Origin: DATFWC01 sp045801465
Lineage (GTDB): Bacteria; Pseudomonadota; Alphaproteobacteria; Rhizobiales; Xanthobacteraceae
DNA: 12,329 bases
Reading direction: 5' to 3'
Assembly: GCA_045801465.1 (NCBI GenBank)
Contig: JBJMSU010000182.1
Location: 1-12,329 of the forward strand
A program made the translations under genes and the position numbers. Positions 6,175 to 12,329 of the stretch are shown one piece after another; position 1 is the first letter of the stretch, and each line of letters begins with the position of its first letter. The notes beneath the pieces are model-generated. The model did not search any database and had not been told where the DNA came from. It was given only the letters and a program-made list of their open reading frames with translations.

Positions 6175-7218
6175 ATGGTCGATCGCCTGACCATCCGGAA
6201 GCCGGACGACTGGCATCTGCACGTGCGCGACCACGAGATGCTCAAGGCCACGCTGCCGTTCACCGCCGCACATTTCGGCCGCGCCATCCTCATGCCCAAC
6301 CTGCTGCCGCCGGTGCGCACCACCGCGGATGCGGTCGCCTATCGCGAAAGGGTCATGCAGGCGCTGCCGGCGGGCTCCGACTTCAAGCCGCTGCTGACCT
6401 GCTACCTCACCGACGAGACCGATCCCGATGACGTCGAGCGCGGCTTTCGCGATGGCGTGTTCACCGGCGTGAAGCTCTATCCCGCCAACGCCACCACGAA
6501 CTCGGCGGCCGGCGTGACCGACTACGGGAAAATCCGTCCGGTGCTGGCGCGCATGGAAAAGATCGGCATGCGCTTCCTCATGCATGGCGAGGTGACCGAC
6601 GCGGACGTCGATATCTTCGACCGCGAAGCCGTGTTCGTAGAAAAGCGCCTCGCGCCCTGGCTGCGCGACTATCCCGGGCTCAAGTTCATCCTCGAGCACG
6701 TGTCGTCCAAGATCGGCGTCGAGTTCGTGCGCGCACACGCGCCGCAGGTGGGCGGCACGATCACGCCGTATCACCTCGAGCTCAACCGCACGGACTGGCT
6801 GGGCTGGGGCCTCAAGCCCTACATGTACGTGATGCCGGTGATCAAGACCGAGGCGGATCGCCAAGCGCTGCGCAAGGCGGCGACCTCGGGCGAACCCTGC
6901 TTCTTTCTCGGCACGGATTCGGCGCCGCATCCGGTTGCCAAGAAGCTCGCCGTCAACGGCATCCCGGGCGTGTTCAACGCGCCCGTCGCCCTGGCGACGT
7001 ACGCCAAGGTGTTCGAGGAGGAGAACGCGCTCGATAAGCTGGAAGGCTTCGCCGCGCTCAACGGACCCAAGCACTACGCCTTACCACCGAACCAGGAGAC
7101 GATCACGCTGGCAAAGCGCCCGTGGGTCGCCCCCGCGGAGGTCAAGGTCGACGGCCCCGACGAGCGCGCGCTGATCTATCACGGCGGCGAGACGCTGCAG
7201 TGGCAGGTGGTTGGGTAA
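6175..7218 (+). CDS. pyrC: Dihydroorotase, class II (E. coli PyrC type)
   Basis: A 347-residue zinc amidohydrolase that interconverts N-carbamoyl-L-aspartate and L-dihydroorotate, the third step of pyrimidine synthesis, in the cytoplasm. Every metal ligand expected from E. coli PyrC is visible: H14 and H16 in DDWHLHVRD, the carboxylated lysine K100 in GVKLYPANATTNS, H137 in MHGEV, H175 in EHVSSK and D248 in LGTDSAPH. MPNLLPPVRTT (40-50) and GVFNAPVALATYAKVFEE (265-282) are also typical. Length matches the E. coli enzyme (348). ATG at 6175 yields the expected start; a GGGGAG lies upstream but at long spacing (about 11 bases). It is divergent from the NMT1 gene and convergent with the oxidoreductase, so it is its own transcription unit. 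Many alphaproteobacteria carry a class I enzyme beside pyrB, so this may be a second copy or the only one; the window cannot tell. Confidence 0.97.
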   Translation: MVDRLTIRKPDDWHLHVRDHEMLKATLPFTAAHFGRAILMPNLLPPVRTTADAVAYRERVMQALPAGSDFKPLLTCYLTDETDPDDVERGFRDGVFTGVKLYPANATTNSAAGVTDYGKIRPVLARMEKIGMRFLMHGEVTDADVDIFDREAVFVEKRLAPWLRDYPGLKFILEHVSSKIGVEFVRAHAPQVGGTITPYHLELNRTDWLGWGLKPYMYVMPVIKTEADRQALRKAATSGEPCFFLGTDSAPHPVAKKLAVNGIPGVFNAPVALATYAKVFEEENALDKLEGFAALNGPKHYALPPNQETITLAKRPWVAPAEVKVDGPDERALIYHGGETLQWQVVG

Positions 7219-7240
7219 GCCCAACCGCAAGCATCTCGAT

Positions 7241-7383
7241 CGTCATCCCGGCCGAGCGCCGTCAGGCGCGAGAGCCGGGACCGAGGTAGCCCTGCAGGCA
7301 GTAGAAAACCTTGAAATGATTTTCAGATGCCGGGCTACCTTGGGTCCCGGATCGGCTCGCTCACGCGAGCCGTCCGGATGACA
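7241..7383. repeat. REP-like inverted pair (BIME-type), copy 2, between convergent genes
   Basis: The element is bounded by GTCATCC near 7242 and GGATGAC near 7377. Inside, CCGGGACCGAGGTAGCCC (7275-7292) can pair with GGGCTACCTTGGGTCCCGG (7332-7350) with one bulge and one mismatch, leaving a loop of about 39 bases. Small sub-hairpins sit in each arm (for example CGGCTCGC/GCGAGCCG at about 7352-7371). It fills the gap between the pyrC stop (7218) and the oxidoreductase stop (7406), so it may act as a two-way transcription barrier or mRNA 3'-end stabiliser. It is a different REP subfamily from copy 1. Confidence 0.75.
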
Positions 7384-7405
7384 CCCATAAGGCATCAGCA
7401 AGTGT

Positions 7406-8404
7406 TTACGAGTCCCCGCCCTGCGTCAGCACGATTCTCCCGCGCACCTGGCGCTCCTTGATTTCGCGAAGGGCGATGGCGAACTGTTCGAGCGGATAGG
7501 TCTTCGTCGGGAGCGGCTTGAGCTTTCCTTGGGTGTGCAGCGCGAACAGATCGGTGAAGCAGGCCGCCATCTGGTCAGGCATGCGGCGGCGGTAATCGCT
7601 GATCTGCAACCCGCTCACTTCGATGTTCTTGAGCAGCAGGTAGTTGGTTTTGAGGCTCGGGATGCGGCCGGCCGCGAAGCCGATGACGACCAGACGGCCG
7701 CGCCAGGCCACCGCCCGCAACGCGGCATCGAAGATGTCGCCGCCGAGCGGATCGAGGACGATGTCGGCGCCGCGGCCACTGGTCACGCGATGGACCTGCT
7801 CGCGCAGGCTGCTGCGCAGATCGGGCCCTGCCAGATCGATGATCGCATCGGCACCGGCCTCGCGCACCATGTCGCTCTTTTCCGCGCTGGCGACGCCCGC
7901 CAGCACTTGCGCGCCCATGGCCTTCGCCAATTGGACCGCGGCAAGGCCCACGCCGCCCGACGCCCCGAGGACAAGCACCGTGTCGCCGGTCCGCAGGCGC
8001 GCGCGGTCGCGCAACGCGAACCACGCCGTGTCGTAGACGAGCGACATGGCGGCCGCCGCGACGAAGGAGAGCGAGTCGGGCAGCCTGTAGCAGTGCGTCT
8101 CCGGCACAGCGACGAACTCGCCATAGCCGCCATGTTCGGCCATCGTCAGCACGCGATCGCCCGGCTTGAAACCAGTCACGGCCGCGCCCACCGCCGCGAC
8201 CACGCCGGCCGGCAGCTTGCCGGGTGCGAACGGCCGCTCGGGCAGGAACTGGTAGGTGCCGCCGATCACCAGGAGATCGACGAAGTTCGCCCCCGTCGCC
8301 CGCACCGCCACCAGGACCTCGTTGTCCTTCGGCGCCGGCTTCGGGAGTTCCCCCAAGGTTGCGGCTTCGATCGGGCCGAATTCGCGAACCACAACGGCGC
8401 GCAT
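7406..8404 (-). CDS. MDR-superfamily NADPH:quinone oxidoreductase / enoyl reductase
   Basis: A 332-residue cytoplasmic, zinc-free member of the medium-chain dehydrogenase/reductase superfamily, reducing a quinone or an activated double bond with NAD(P)H. The N-terminal GroES-like domain includes ATGANFVDLLVIGGTY (36-51) and FKPGDRVL (79-86). The Rossmann dinucleotide site is LVLGASGGVGLAAVQLAKAMGA (144-165), with the GxxGxxG-like GASGGVG at 147-153. GADIVLDPLGGDIF (212-225) is typical of the NADPH:quinone reductase branch. The cysteines that hold zinc in alcohol dehydrogenases are absent, as expected for this branch. ATG at 8404 has AGAGGA upstream (complement at 8410-8415). It lies 117 bases downstream of the acyl-CoA ligase on the same strand with a REP element between, so the two probably form an operon. 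Its substrate could be an unsaturated acyl-CoA given that neighbour, but this is inference. Confidence 0.88.
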   Translation of the reverse strand: MRAVVVREFGPIEAATLGELPKPAPKDNEVLVAVRATGANFVDLLVIGGTYQFLPERPFAPGKLPAGVVAAVGAAVTGFKPGDRVLTMAEHGGYGEFVAVPETHCYRLPDSLSFVAAAAMSLVYDTAWFALRDRARLRTGDTVLVLGASGGVGLAAVQLAKAMGAQVLAGVASAEKSDMVREAGADAIIDLAGPDLRSSLREQVHRVTSGRGADIVLDPLGGDIFDAALRAVAWRGRLVVIGFAAGRIPSLKTNYLLLKNIEVSGLQISDYRRRMPDQMAACFTDLFALHTQGKLKPLPTKTYPLEQFAIALREIKERQVRGRIVLTQGGDS

Positions 8405-8434
8405 CGCTATCCTCTTTTCCTAGCCATTCTCGTC

Positions 8435-8546
8435 GTCATCGCCGGGCGAGCCGCCATAAGCGGCGAGGGTTGTCCCGCCCATCTCGCTTAGCGACGCACG
8501 ACATTGCCAAAATAAGCGGGATCACCGGGACACGCCCGGTGATGAC
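8435..8546. repeat. REP-like inverted pair (BIME-type), copy 3, overlapping the ligase 3' end
   Basis: The ends GTCATCGCCGGGC (8435-8447) and GCCCGGTGATGAC (8534-8546) are complementary at 12 of 13 positions. The right unit is itself a perfect hairpin: ATCACCGGG, loop ACACG, CCCGGTGAT (8521-8543). A smaller hairpin, GCCGC/GCGGC around 5 bases, lies at 8450-8464. The ligase stop codon (8522-8524 complement) is inside the left arm of the right-hand hairpin. The element sits between ligase and oxidoreductase on one probable transcript, where it could separate their mRNA levels. Confidence 0.78.
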
Positions 8547-10231
8547 GATGGGAGAGGCGTTGCCATTTCCACTTCACCAGAACCTGACCTCGCCTGCCAG
8601 CGGACCGGCGCCGGCGTCACCTCGCCGCGCTCGATTCGCTCCATGAGATCGCGTTTGCGCATCTTGCCGCTAGCGGTCGTCGGCATGTGGTCGAGTTCCA
8701 GGACATATTCCGGCATATCGTATTTCGACAGGCCGGCGGCTTCGAGATGGGCGAGAAGCCCTTCTGGCTCGAGCCGACCGCCGGCGCGATAGACCACCGC
8801 GAGACAGACCTTCTCGCCCAGCCGCGCGTCCCGCACCGGGATCGCCGCCGCGCGCTCGACCGCCGCGTGCCGCATGGCGAGCGCCTCGATGCGCGCCGGG
8901 TAGATATTGTGGCCGCCGCGAATGATGAGGTCCTTTTTGCGGCCGGTGACGCGCAAATAGCCGTTGGCGTCCATCCAACCGAGATCGCCGGTCATGAAGT
9001 AGCCCTGCGCATTGAACGAATCCTCGGTCGCCTGCTGATCGTCGAAATAGCCGAGCATGAGGCTTGCGCCGCGCCCGCCGATCTCTCCCACCTCGCCTAC
9101 CTCCGCCTGGACGTCGCGATCGTCGCTGCGCCAGATGCGGATCTCGTAGCCGGCGCAGGCGCGGCCGGAGGTCTCGACGATCAAACGCGGATCGTCGCCG
9201 GGAAGCGTGTATTGATGCGAGCAGGCTTCGGTCATGCCGTAGCCGCTCTGCGGTACGACACCTCGTTCGAGCAGGCTCGTCACCAGCTCCGGCGATGCCG
9301 CTGCGCCGGAAATCCTGAAACCCTGCAGCCGGCCGAGCCGCTTCAGGTCGCGCCCGGACATCTCCTCCAGCAGATCGTTCGCGTGCGTCGGCACGCCCAC
9401 CATGAAGGACGTGTTCGTCTCGACCACGCGATCGGCGAGACTTGCGCCCTTCGGCAGGTCGTGCACCACCAGTTCCGCCCCGGCGGCGAGCGCCATCACC
9501 ATGGCGCCGAAGCCGAGATTGTGGCTGAGCGGGCTCAACGAATAGACAACCGAGCCGGCATCGATGCCCCAGTCGGACGCCATCGCCCGCGCGTTCGCCA
9601 GCAGCGTGTTGTCGCTGTGCATGACGCCTTTCGGATCGCCGGTCGTTCCCGACGTGAAGGCGAGATAGACGATTTGGTTCGGGTCCTGCTTCAACGGCTC
9701 GGGAATGGCCTGCGCCTCCACGTCCGGAAACAGGCGATGGTCCTCGTTCAGCGGCTCCAGCCGATAGATGTGCCGCAGCGAGGCGACACCGGAAAGCTCG
9801 GCGAAGATATCGCGGCGGTCGGCGTCCGCACCGTAGCCGGACTGCGCCACCAGGGCGGCGGCGCGGATGCGTGTAAGAAGTCCAAGAACGTCCGCCACCG
9901 TATGATCGCGGTGCAGGGACGGACAGCAGACATACCCGTTGCGCGAGCAGGCGGTGAGCGCCACCGCGCATTCGATGCGGCTCGGCAGCCAGACGGCGAC
10001 CCGCTGGCCGGGCTTGATGCCGCGCCGCGCCAGATCCGTGGCCAGCCGGTCGGCCGCCGCCACGAACTCGCCATAGCTGACGCGGCGGTAACGATCGCGC
10101 ACCGCATAGGCGTCGGGCGCCCGGCGCGCATGGGCGGCAACCAGCGCATAGATGGTCTCGTCGCGCCAGAAACCTTCGGCATAGTATTGCCGGATCAGTT
10201 CGGAGCTGAGCAGCGTCAGAATCATGGCCAT
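8522..10231 (-). CDS. AMP-forming acyl-CoA ligase (cyclohexanecarboxylate-CoA ligase-like)
   Basis: A 569-residue adenylate-forming enzyme that activates a carboxylic acid with ATP and joins it to CoA in the cytoplasm. Class signatures in order: AFTSGTTGDPKGVMH, the ATP-binding P-loop (191-205); SGYGMTEA (329-336); YFMTGDLGWMDANGYLRVTG (411-430) with the ATP-ribose aspartate D416; RKKDLIIRGGHNIYP (431-445), the hinge; and TTASGKMRKRDL (518-529) with the catalytic lysine K523. The HNIYPARIEALAMRH variant reminds me of cyclohexanecarboxylate-CoA ligases (AliA type), but the acid is not certain; short, medium-chain or aromatic acids are alternatives. Start ATG at 10231, with another in-frame ATG at 10225; no clear Shine-Dalgarno precedes either. 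The last residues (SSSPGVSR) are encoded by a REP hairpin and go beyond the normal end of the family. The oxidoreductase follows on the same strand; the second tctC is divergent. Confidence 0.9.
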   Translation of the reverse strand: MAMILTLLSSELIRQYYAEGFWRDETIYALVAAHARRAPDAYAVRDRYRRVSYGEFVAAADRLATDLARRGIKPGQRVAVWLPSRIECAVALTACSRNGYVCCPSLHRDHTVADVLGLLTRIRAAALVAQSGYGADADRRDIFAELSGVASLRHIYRLEPLNEDHRLFPDVEAQAIPEPLKQDPNQIVYLAFTSGTTGDPKGVMHSDNTLLANARAMASDWGIDAGSVVYSLSPLSHNLGFGAMVMALAAGAELVVHDLPKGASLADRVVETNTSFMVGVPTHANDLLEEMSGRDLKRLGRLQGFRISGAAASPELVTSLLERGVVPQSGYGMTEACSHQYTLPGDDPRLIVETSGRACAGYEIRIWRSDDRDVQAEVGEVGEIGGRGASLMLGYFDDQQATEDSFNAQGYFMTGDLGWMDANGYLRVTGRKKDLIIRGGHNIYPARIEALAMRHAAVERAAAIPVRDARLGEKVCLAVVYRAGGRLEPEGLLAHLEAAGLSKYDMPEYVLELDHMPTTASGKMRKRDLMERIERGEVTPAPVRWQARSGSGEVEMATPLPSSSPGVSR

Positions 10232-10262
10232 CGCGACGCCAATGGAATTGCGATGCTTTGCC

Positions 10263-10291
10263 TCGTAACATCAGCACGGCCGGTATGACAA
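10263..10291 (-). promoter_or_regulatory. Candidate promoter for the acyl-CoA ligase
   Basis: Read leftward, TTGTCA (10291-10286), a 17-base spacer and TTACGA (10268-10263) lie 31 bases before the ATG at 10231. The hexamers match the sigma-70 consensus 5/6 and about 3/6. It sits in the 106-base gap between the divergent ligase and tctC copy 2; no equally good element faces right, though TTGCCT-N17-CGGTAT (about 10253-10281) is possible. Confidence 0.3.
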
Positions 10292-10337
10292 ATTCGGCGA
10301 TTGTGCCGCACCGGGTCTGGAAGCTTCGGAGGAGCGC

Positions 10338-11291
10338 GTGAGGTTGTTCTGTGTGGTTGTGGCCGGGGTCCTCGGCGCTGCCGGCCTGACGGCCGCCGCT
10401 GCCGATTGGCCGACGCGGCCTGTCCGCATCATCGCACCCTCGACGCCCGGCGGGGCCGCCGACATGTTCGGGCGGCTCCTGGCCGACAATCTTTCCGAGA
10501 TCCTGGGCGAACGATTTTATGTGGATAACCGCCCAGGCGCCGGCGGAATGATCGGCGCCGCCGCGACCGCCCGCGCCGACCCCGACGGCTATACGTTTGT
10601 GACCTCCAGCATCGGCTACCACATCATCGCGCCGGCGCTCAGCACCACGCCCATGTTCGATCCGCTGCGCGATTTCACCCACGTCGCCTATCTCGGCGGC
10701 CCGCCCAACGTGCTGGTGGTCAATCCCAGCCTCGGCGTCCGCTCGCTCAAAGAGTTGGTCGACCGCGCGCGCAGCGAACCCCTGTCCTACGTGTCGCCGG
10801 GGGCGGGGTCGCACGGCAACCTGGTGGCGGAAGCCTTCGCCCAAATGGCCAATATCAAGCTGCTCCACGTCCCCTACAAGGGAGCCTCGCAGGCGCTCAT
10901 GGACCTCGTCGCCGGCAACGTGAAGGTTGGCACCATGACCTGGACCACGGCGGTCGGGCAGATTCGCGCCGGCCAGGTGATCCCGCTCGCGGTGACGTCG
11001 AACACACGTCTGGCGGACTATCCCGATCTGCCGACCTTCAAGGAATCCGGCTACCCGGACCTGGTGACGTTGACCTGGTACGCGCTTTCAGGACCGGCCG
11101 GGCTCGCGCCGGACGTGGTGCACAAGCTCAACCGTGCGGTCGCCACCATGCTGGAGCGTCCAGACGTGCGCAAACGGCTCGACCGCGATGCCATCGAGGT
11201 CAGCCCCATGACGTCGGAGGAGATCACGCGCTACATGGCGAGCGAGACGGAGAAATGGGCGCCCCTCGCCAAACGCGTGGTGCAGCCATGA
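10338..11291 (+). CDS. TctC-type periplasmic binding protein (copy 2, orphan)
   Basis: A 317-residue exported solute receptor of the Bug/TctC family. The signal peptide is about residues 1-22 (MRLFCVVVAGVLGAAGLTAA plus AA), and the mature protein begins DWPTRPVRIIAPSTPGGAAD, the family's N-terminal signature. NRPGAGG, DPDGYTF, LLHVPYKGASQALMDLVAGN and YPDLPTFKESGYPDL are further Bug motifs. The start is GTG at 10338 with a strong GGAGGAG at 10328-10334. It is only about one third identical by eye to copy 1 and is not next to a TctAB pair, so it either borrows the permease encoded at 2029-3982 or another elsewhere, or serves in sensing. It is followed after 19 bases by an NMT1-type binding protein on the same strand, almost surely co-transcribed, and divergent from the ligase. 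Confidence 0.93.
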   Translation: MRLFCVVVAGVLGAAGLTAAAADWPTRPVRIIAPSTPGGAADMFGRLLADNLSEILGERFYVDNRPGAGGMIGAAATARADPDGYTFVTSSIGYHIIAPALSTTPMFDPLRDFTHVAYLGGPPNVLVVNPSLGVRSLKELVDRARSEPLSYVSPGAGSHGNLVAEAFAQMANIKLLHVPYKGASQALMDLVAGNVKVGTMTWTTAVGQIRAGQVIPLAVTSNTRLADYPDLPTFKESGYPDLVTLTWYALSGPAGLAPDVVHKLNRAVATMLERPDVRKRLDRDAIEVSPMTSEEITRYMASETEKWAPLAKRVVQP

Positions 11292-11310
11292 GAGCTTGAC
11301 GAGGCGACGG

Positions 11311-12270
11311 ATGATATCGATGCGGACCGCCTGTGCAGCCCTGCTGCTCGCAATCGCCGGCGCGGGCGCGCCCGTATCCGCGCAAGAGCACCTCAAGCTC
11401 GCCATCGGCGCTCGCGGCAATTGGGAAACCGCCGCCTCCGAACTCGGCCAGAATGCCGGCATCTTCAAGCAGCATGGGCTGGTGCTCGATCTCCTCTACA
11501 CCCAGGGAAGCGGCGAGACGCAGCAGGCCGTGATCTCCGGCAGCGCCGATATCGGCATCGGGCTCGGCACCACCTCGGTCATGGCGGCGTTCGCCCGCGG
11601 CGCGCCCCTCAAGGTGATCGGCAATGCCAGCACGGGGTCGAGCGAATTCTGGTACGTGCCGGCCGGCTCTTCCGTTCACAGCATGAAAGATGCCGGCGGC
11701 AAGACCATCGCCTATTCGACCGCAGGCTCGTCGAGCCATATCGAGGTGCTTGGTTTCATCAAACATTACGCCGTCGACGCCAAGCCGGTCGCAACCGGCG
11801 GCACCGCGGCAACCTTCACTCAGGTCATGAGCGGCCAGATCGACATCGGCTGGTCGTCGCCGCCGTTCGGCATCGAGGCTGCGCGCGACGGCAAGATCCG
11901 CATCGTGGCCCGCGGTCGCGACCTTCCCTCCATGCGCGATCAGACCATCCGAGTGATTGCCGCCAATGCCCAGTTCCTGCGCCAGCGCGGCGAGGTCGCC
12001 GCCCGGTTCATGCAGGCCTATCGCGCCGCAATCACCTGGATGTACTCCGATCCGGCCGCGCTCAACGCCTATGCGGCGTTTGCCGGCGTTGCGCCGGGCA
12101 CGGCACAACAGGTGCGCGACGACTTCTATCCACGCGAGGGGCTGGACCCGGACCGCATCTCCGGGCTTGATGCCGTGATGGCCGACGGCGTGAGCTTCAA
12201 GTACCTGTCGGCGCCGCTGTCGAAAGAACAGCTCGCGCAGCTCTTCCAGATCGCGCCGGCGAGGAATTAG
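11311..12270 (+). CDS. NMT1/SsuA-like periplasmic substrate-binding protein (copy 2)
   Basis: A 319-residue exported binding protein with signal peptide at about residues 1-25 (MISMRTACAALLLAIAGAGA, then PVSAQ). Mature features parallel copy 1: LKLAIGARGNWET, ELGQNAGIFKQHGLVLDLLY, GSGETQQAVISGSADIGIG, MSGQIDIGWSSPPFGIEA and PDRISGLDAV. Hand alignment gives roughly 55% identity to the protein at 5030-5995 over the mature length, far closer than the two TctC copies are to each other. I chose ATG at 11311 because GAGG lies 6 bases upstream and it starts a clean signal peptide; TTG at 11296 would add only MTRRR and has a poorer site, and ATG at 11320 is also possible. It begins 19 bases after tctC copy 2, so the two share an operon. 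No ABC permease or ATPase appears in the 59 bases that remain. Confidence 0.9.
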   Translation: MISMRTACAALLLAIAGAGAPVSAQEHLKLAIGARGNWETAASELGQNAGIFKQHGLVLDLLYTQGSGETQQAVISGSADIGIGLGTTSVMAAFARGAPLKVIGNASTGSSEFWYVPAGSSVHSMKDAGGKTIAYSTAGSSSHIEVLGFIKHYAVDAKPVATGGTAATFTQVMSGQIDIGWSSPPFGIEAARDGKIRIVARGRDLPSMRDQTIRVIAANAQFLRQRGEVAARFMQAYRAAITWMYSDPAALNAYAAFAGVAPGTAQQVRDDFYPREGLDPDRISGLDAVMADGVSFKYLSAPLSKEQLAQLFQIAPARN

Positions 12271-12329
12271 CCACGCGCGCACTGGTTCGCCGTCAACGTG
12301 CCCCACTCAACAATTCTGGGTTCCGGCGG
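12271..12329. other. Terminal spacer without recognisable feature
   Basis: These 59 bases after the last stop codon contain no start codon with a ribosome binding site, no strong hairpin with a U-run and no repeat shared with the rest of the window. Whatever follows the second NMT1 gene cannot be judged. Confidence 0.5.

Noticed and set aside
8687..10288. A 533-codon rightward open frame antisense to the ligase
   Set aside because: Same reason: a G/C-driven antisense frame without motifs or a start signal.
8670..10868. A 732-codon leftward open frame across the ligase and part of tctC copy 2
   Set aside because: It is out of frame with the ligase, which has all its motifs, and antisense to tctC; low-complexity Arg/Gly/Ala composition shows it is a shadow.
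5030..12270. NMT1 genes as inverted repeats that could flip the 6000-11300 segment
   Set aside because: They are in inverted orientation, but at about 55% protein identity the DNA match is too patchy for efficient homologous recombination, and no recombinase or recent junction is visible.
1..12329. Mobile element, CRISPR, toxin-antitoxin or phage-defence system
   Set aside because: I found no transposase, integrase, nuclease, regularly spaced repeat or small gene pair; every substantial frame is accounted for by metabolic or transport genes.

Overview
This window looks like the chromosome of a high-GC alphaproteobacterium of the order Rhizobiales, most likely the Bradyrhizobium/Rhodopseudomonas group. 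I infer this from three things: strong G/C bias at third codon positions, several orphan periplasmic binding proteins of the TctC and NMT1/SsuA-like types, and intergenic palindromes of the 'GTCAT..CCCGG' REP kind that litter genomes of that group. Nothing in the sequence names the species.

Layout. Positions 1-173 hold the 5' end of a housekeeping tyrS, read leftward. Next comes a spacer with a REP-type inverted pair, then a leftward block read from about 6000 down to 427. In order of transcription this block is an NMT1-type binding protein, tctC, tctB, tctA and ubiD: a tripartite tricarboxylate transporter (TTT) followed by a prenyl-FMN-dependent UbiD-family decarboxylase. Divergent from it, at 6175-7218, is an E. 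coli-type (class II) dihydroorotase, pyrC. pyrC converges on a leftward pair made of an AMP-forming acyl-CoA ligase (about 10231 to 8522) and an MDR-superfamily quinone oxidoreductase/enoyl reductase (8404 to 7406). Divergent from the ligase, a second binding-protein pair runs rightward to 12270: a TctC paralogue, then an NMT1 paralogue. The last 59 bases hold nothing I recognise.

How the parts may work together (inference). The leftward block reads as an import-and-decarboxylate operon: a periplasmic carboxylate binder delivers substrate to TctAB, and UbiD removes or adds a carboxyl group on an aromatic or alpha,beta-unsaturated acid. The ligase and oxidoreductase read as CoA activation of an organic acid followed by reduction. 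The two halves share the unusual pairing of a TTT-type binding protein with an NMT1-type (ABC-style) binding protein. No ABC permease or ATPase, second TctAB, regulator or prenyl-FMN synthase (UbiX) is present, so substrates and partners remain open. tyrS and pyrC are housekeeping genes next to this accessory cluster.

There are no RNA genes, insertion sequences, integrases or CRISPR arrays. The main non-coding structures are three REP-like inverted pairs (304-394, 7241-7383, 8435-8546). One of them encodes the C-terminal tail of the ligase. There is also a symmetric pair of promoter-like elements between the first NMT1 gene and pyrC.
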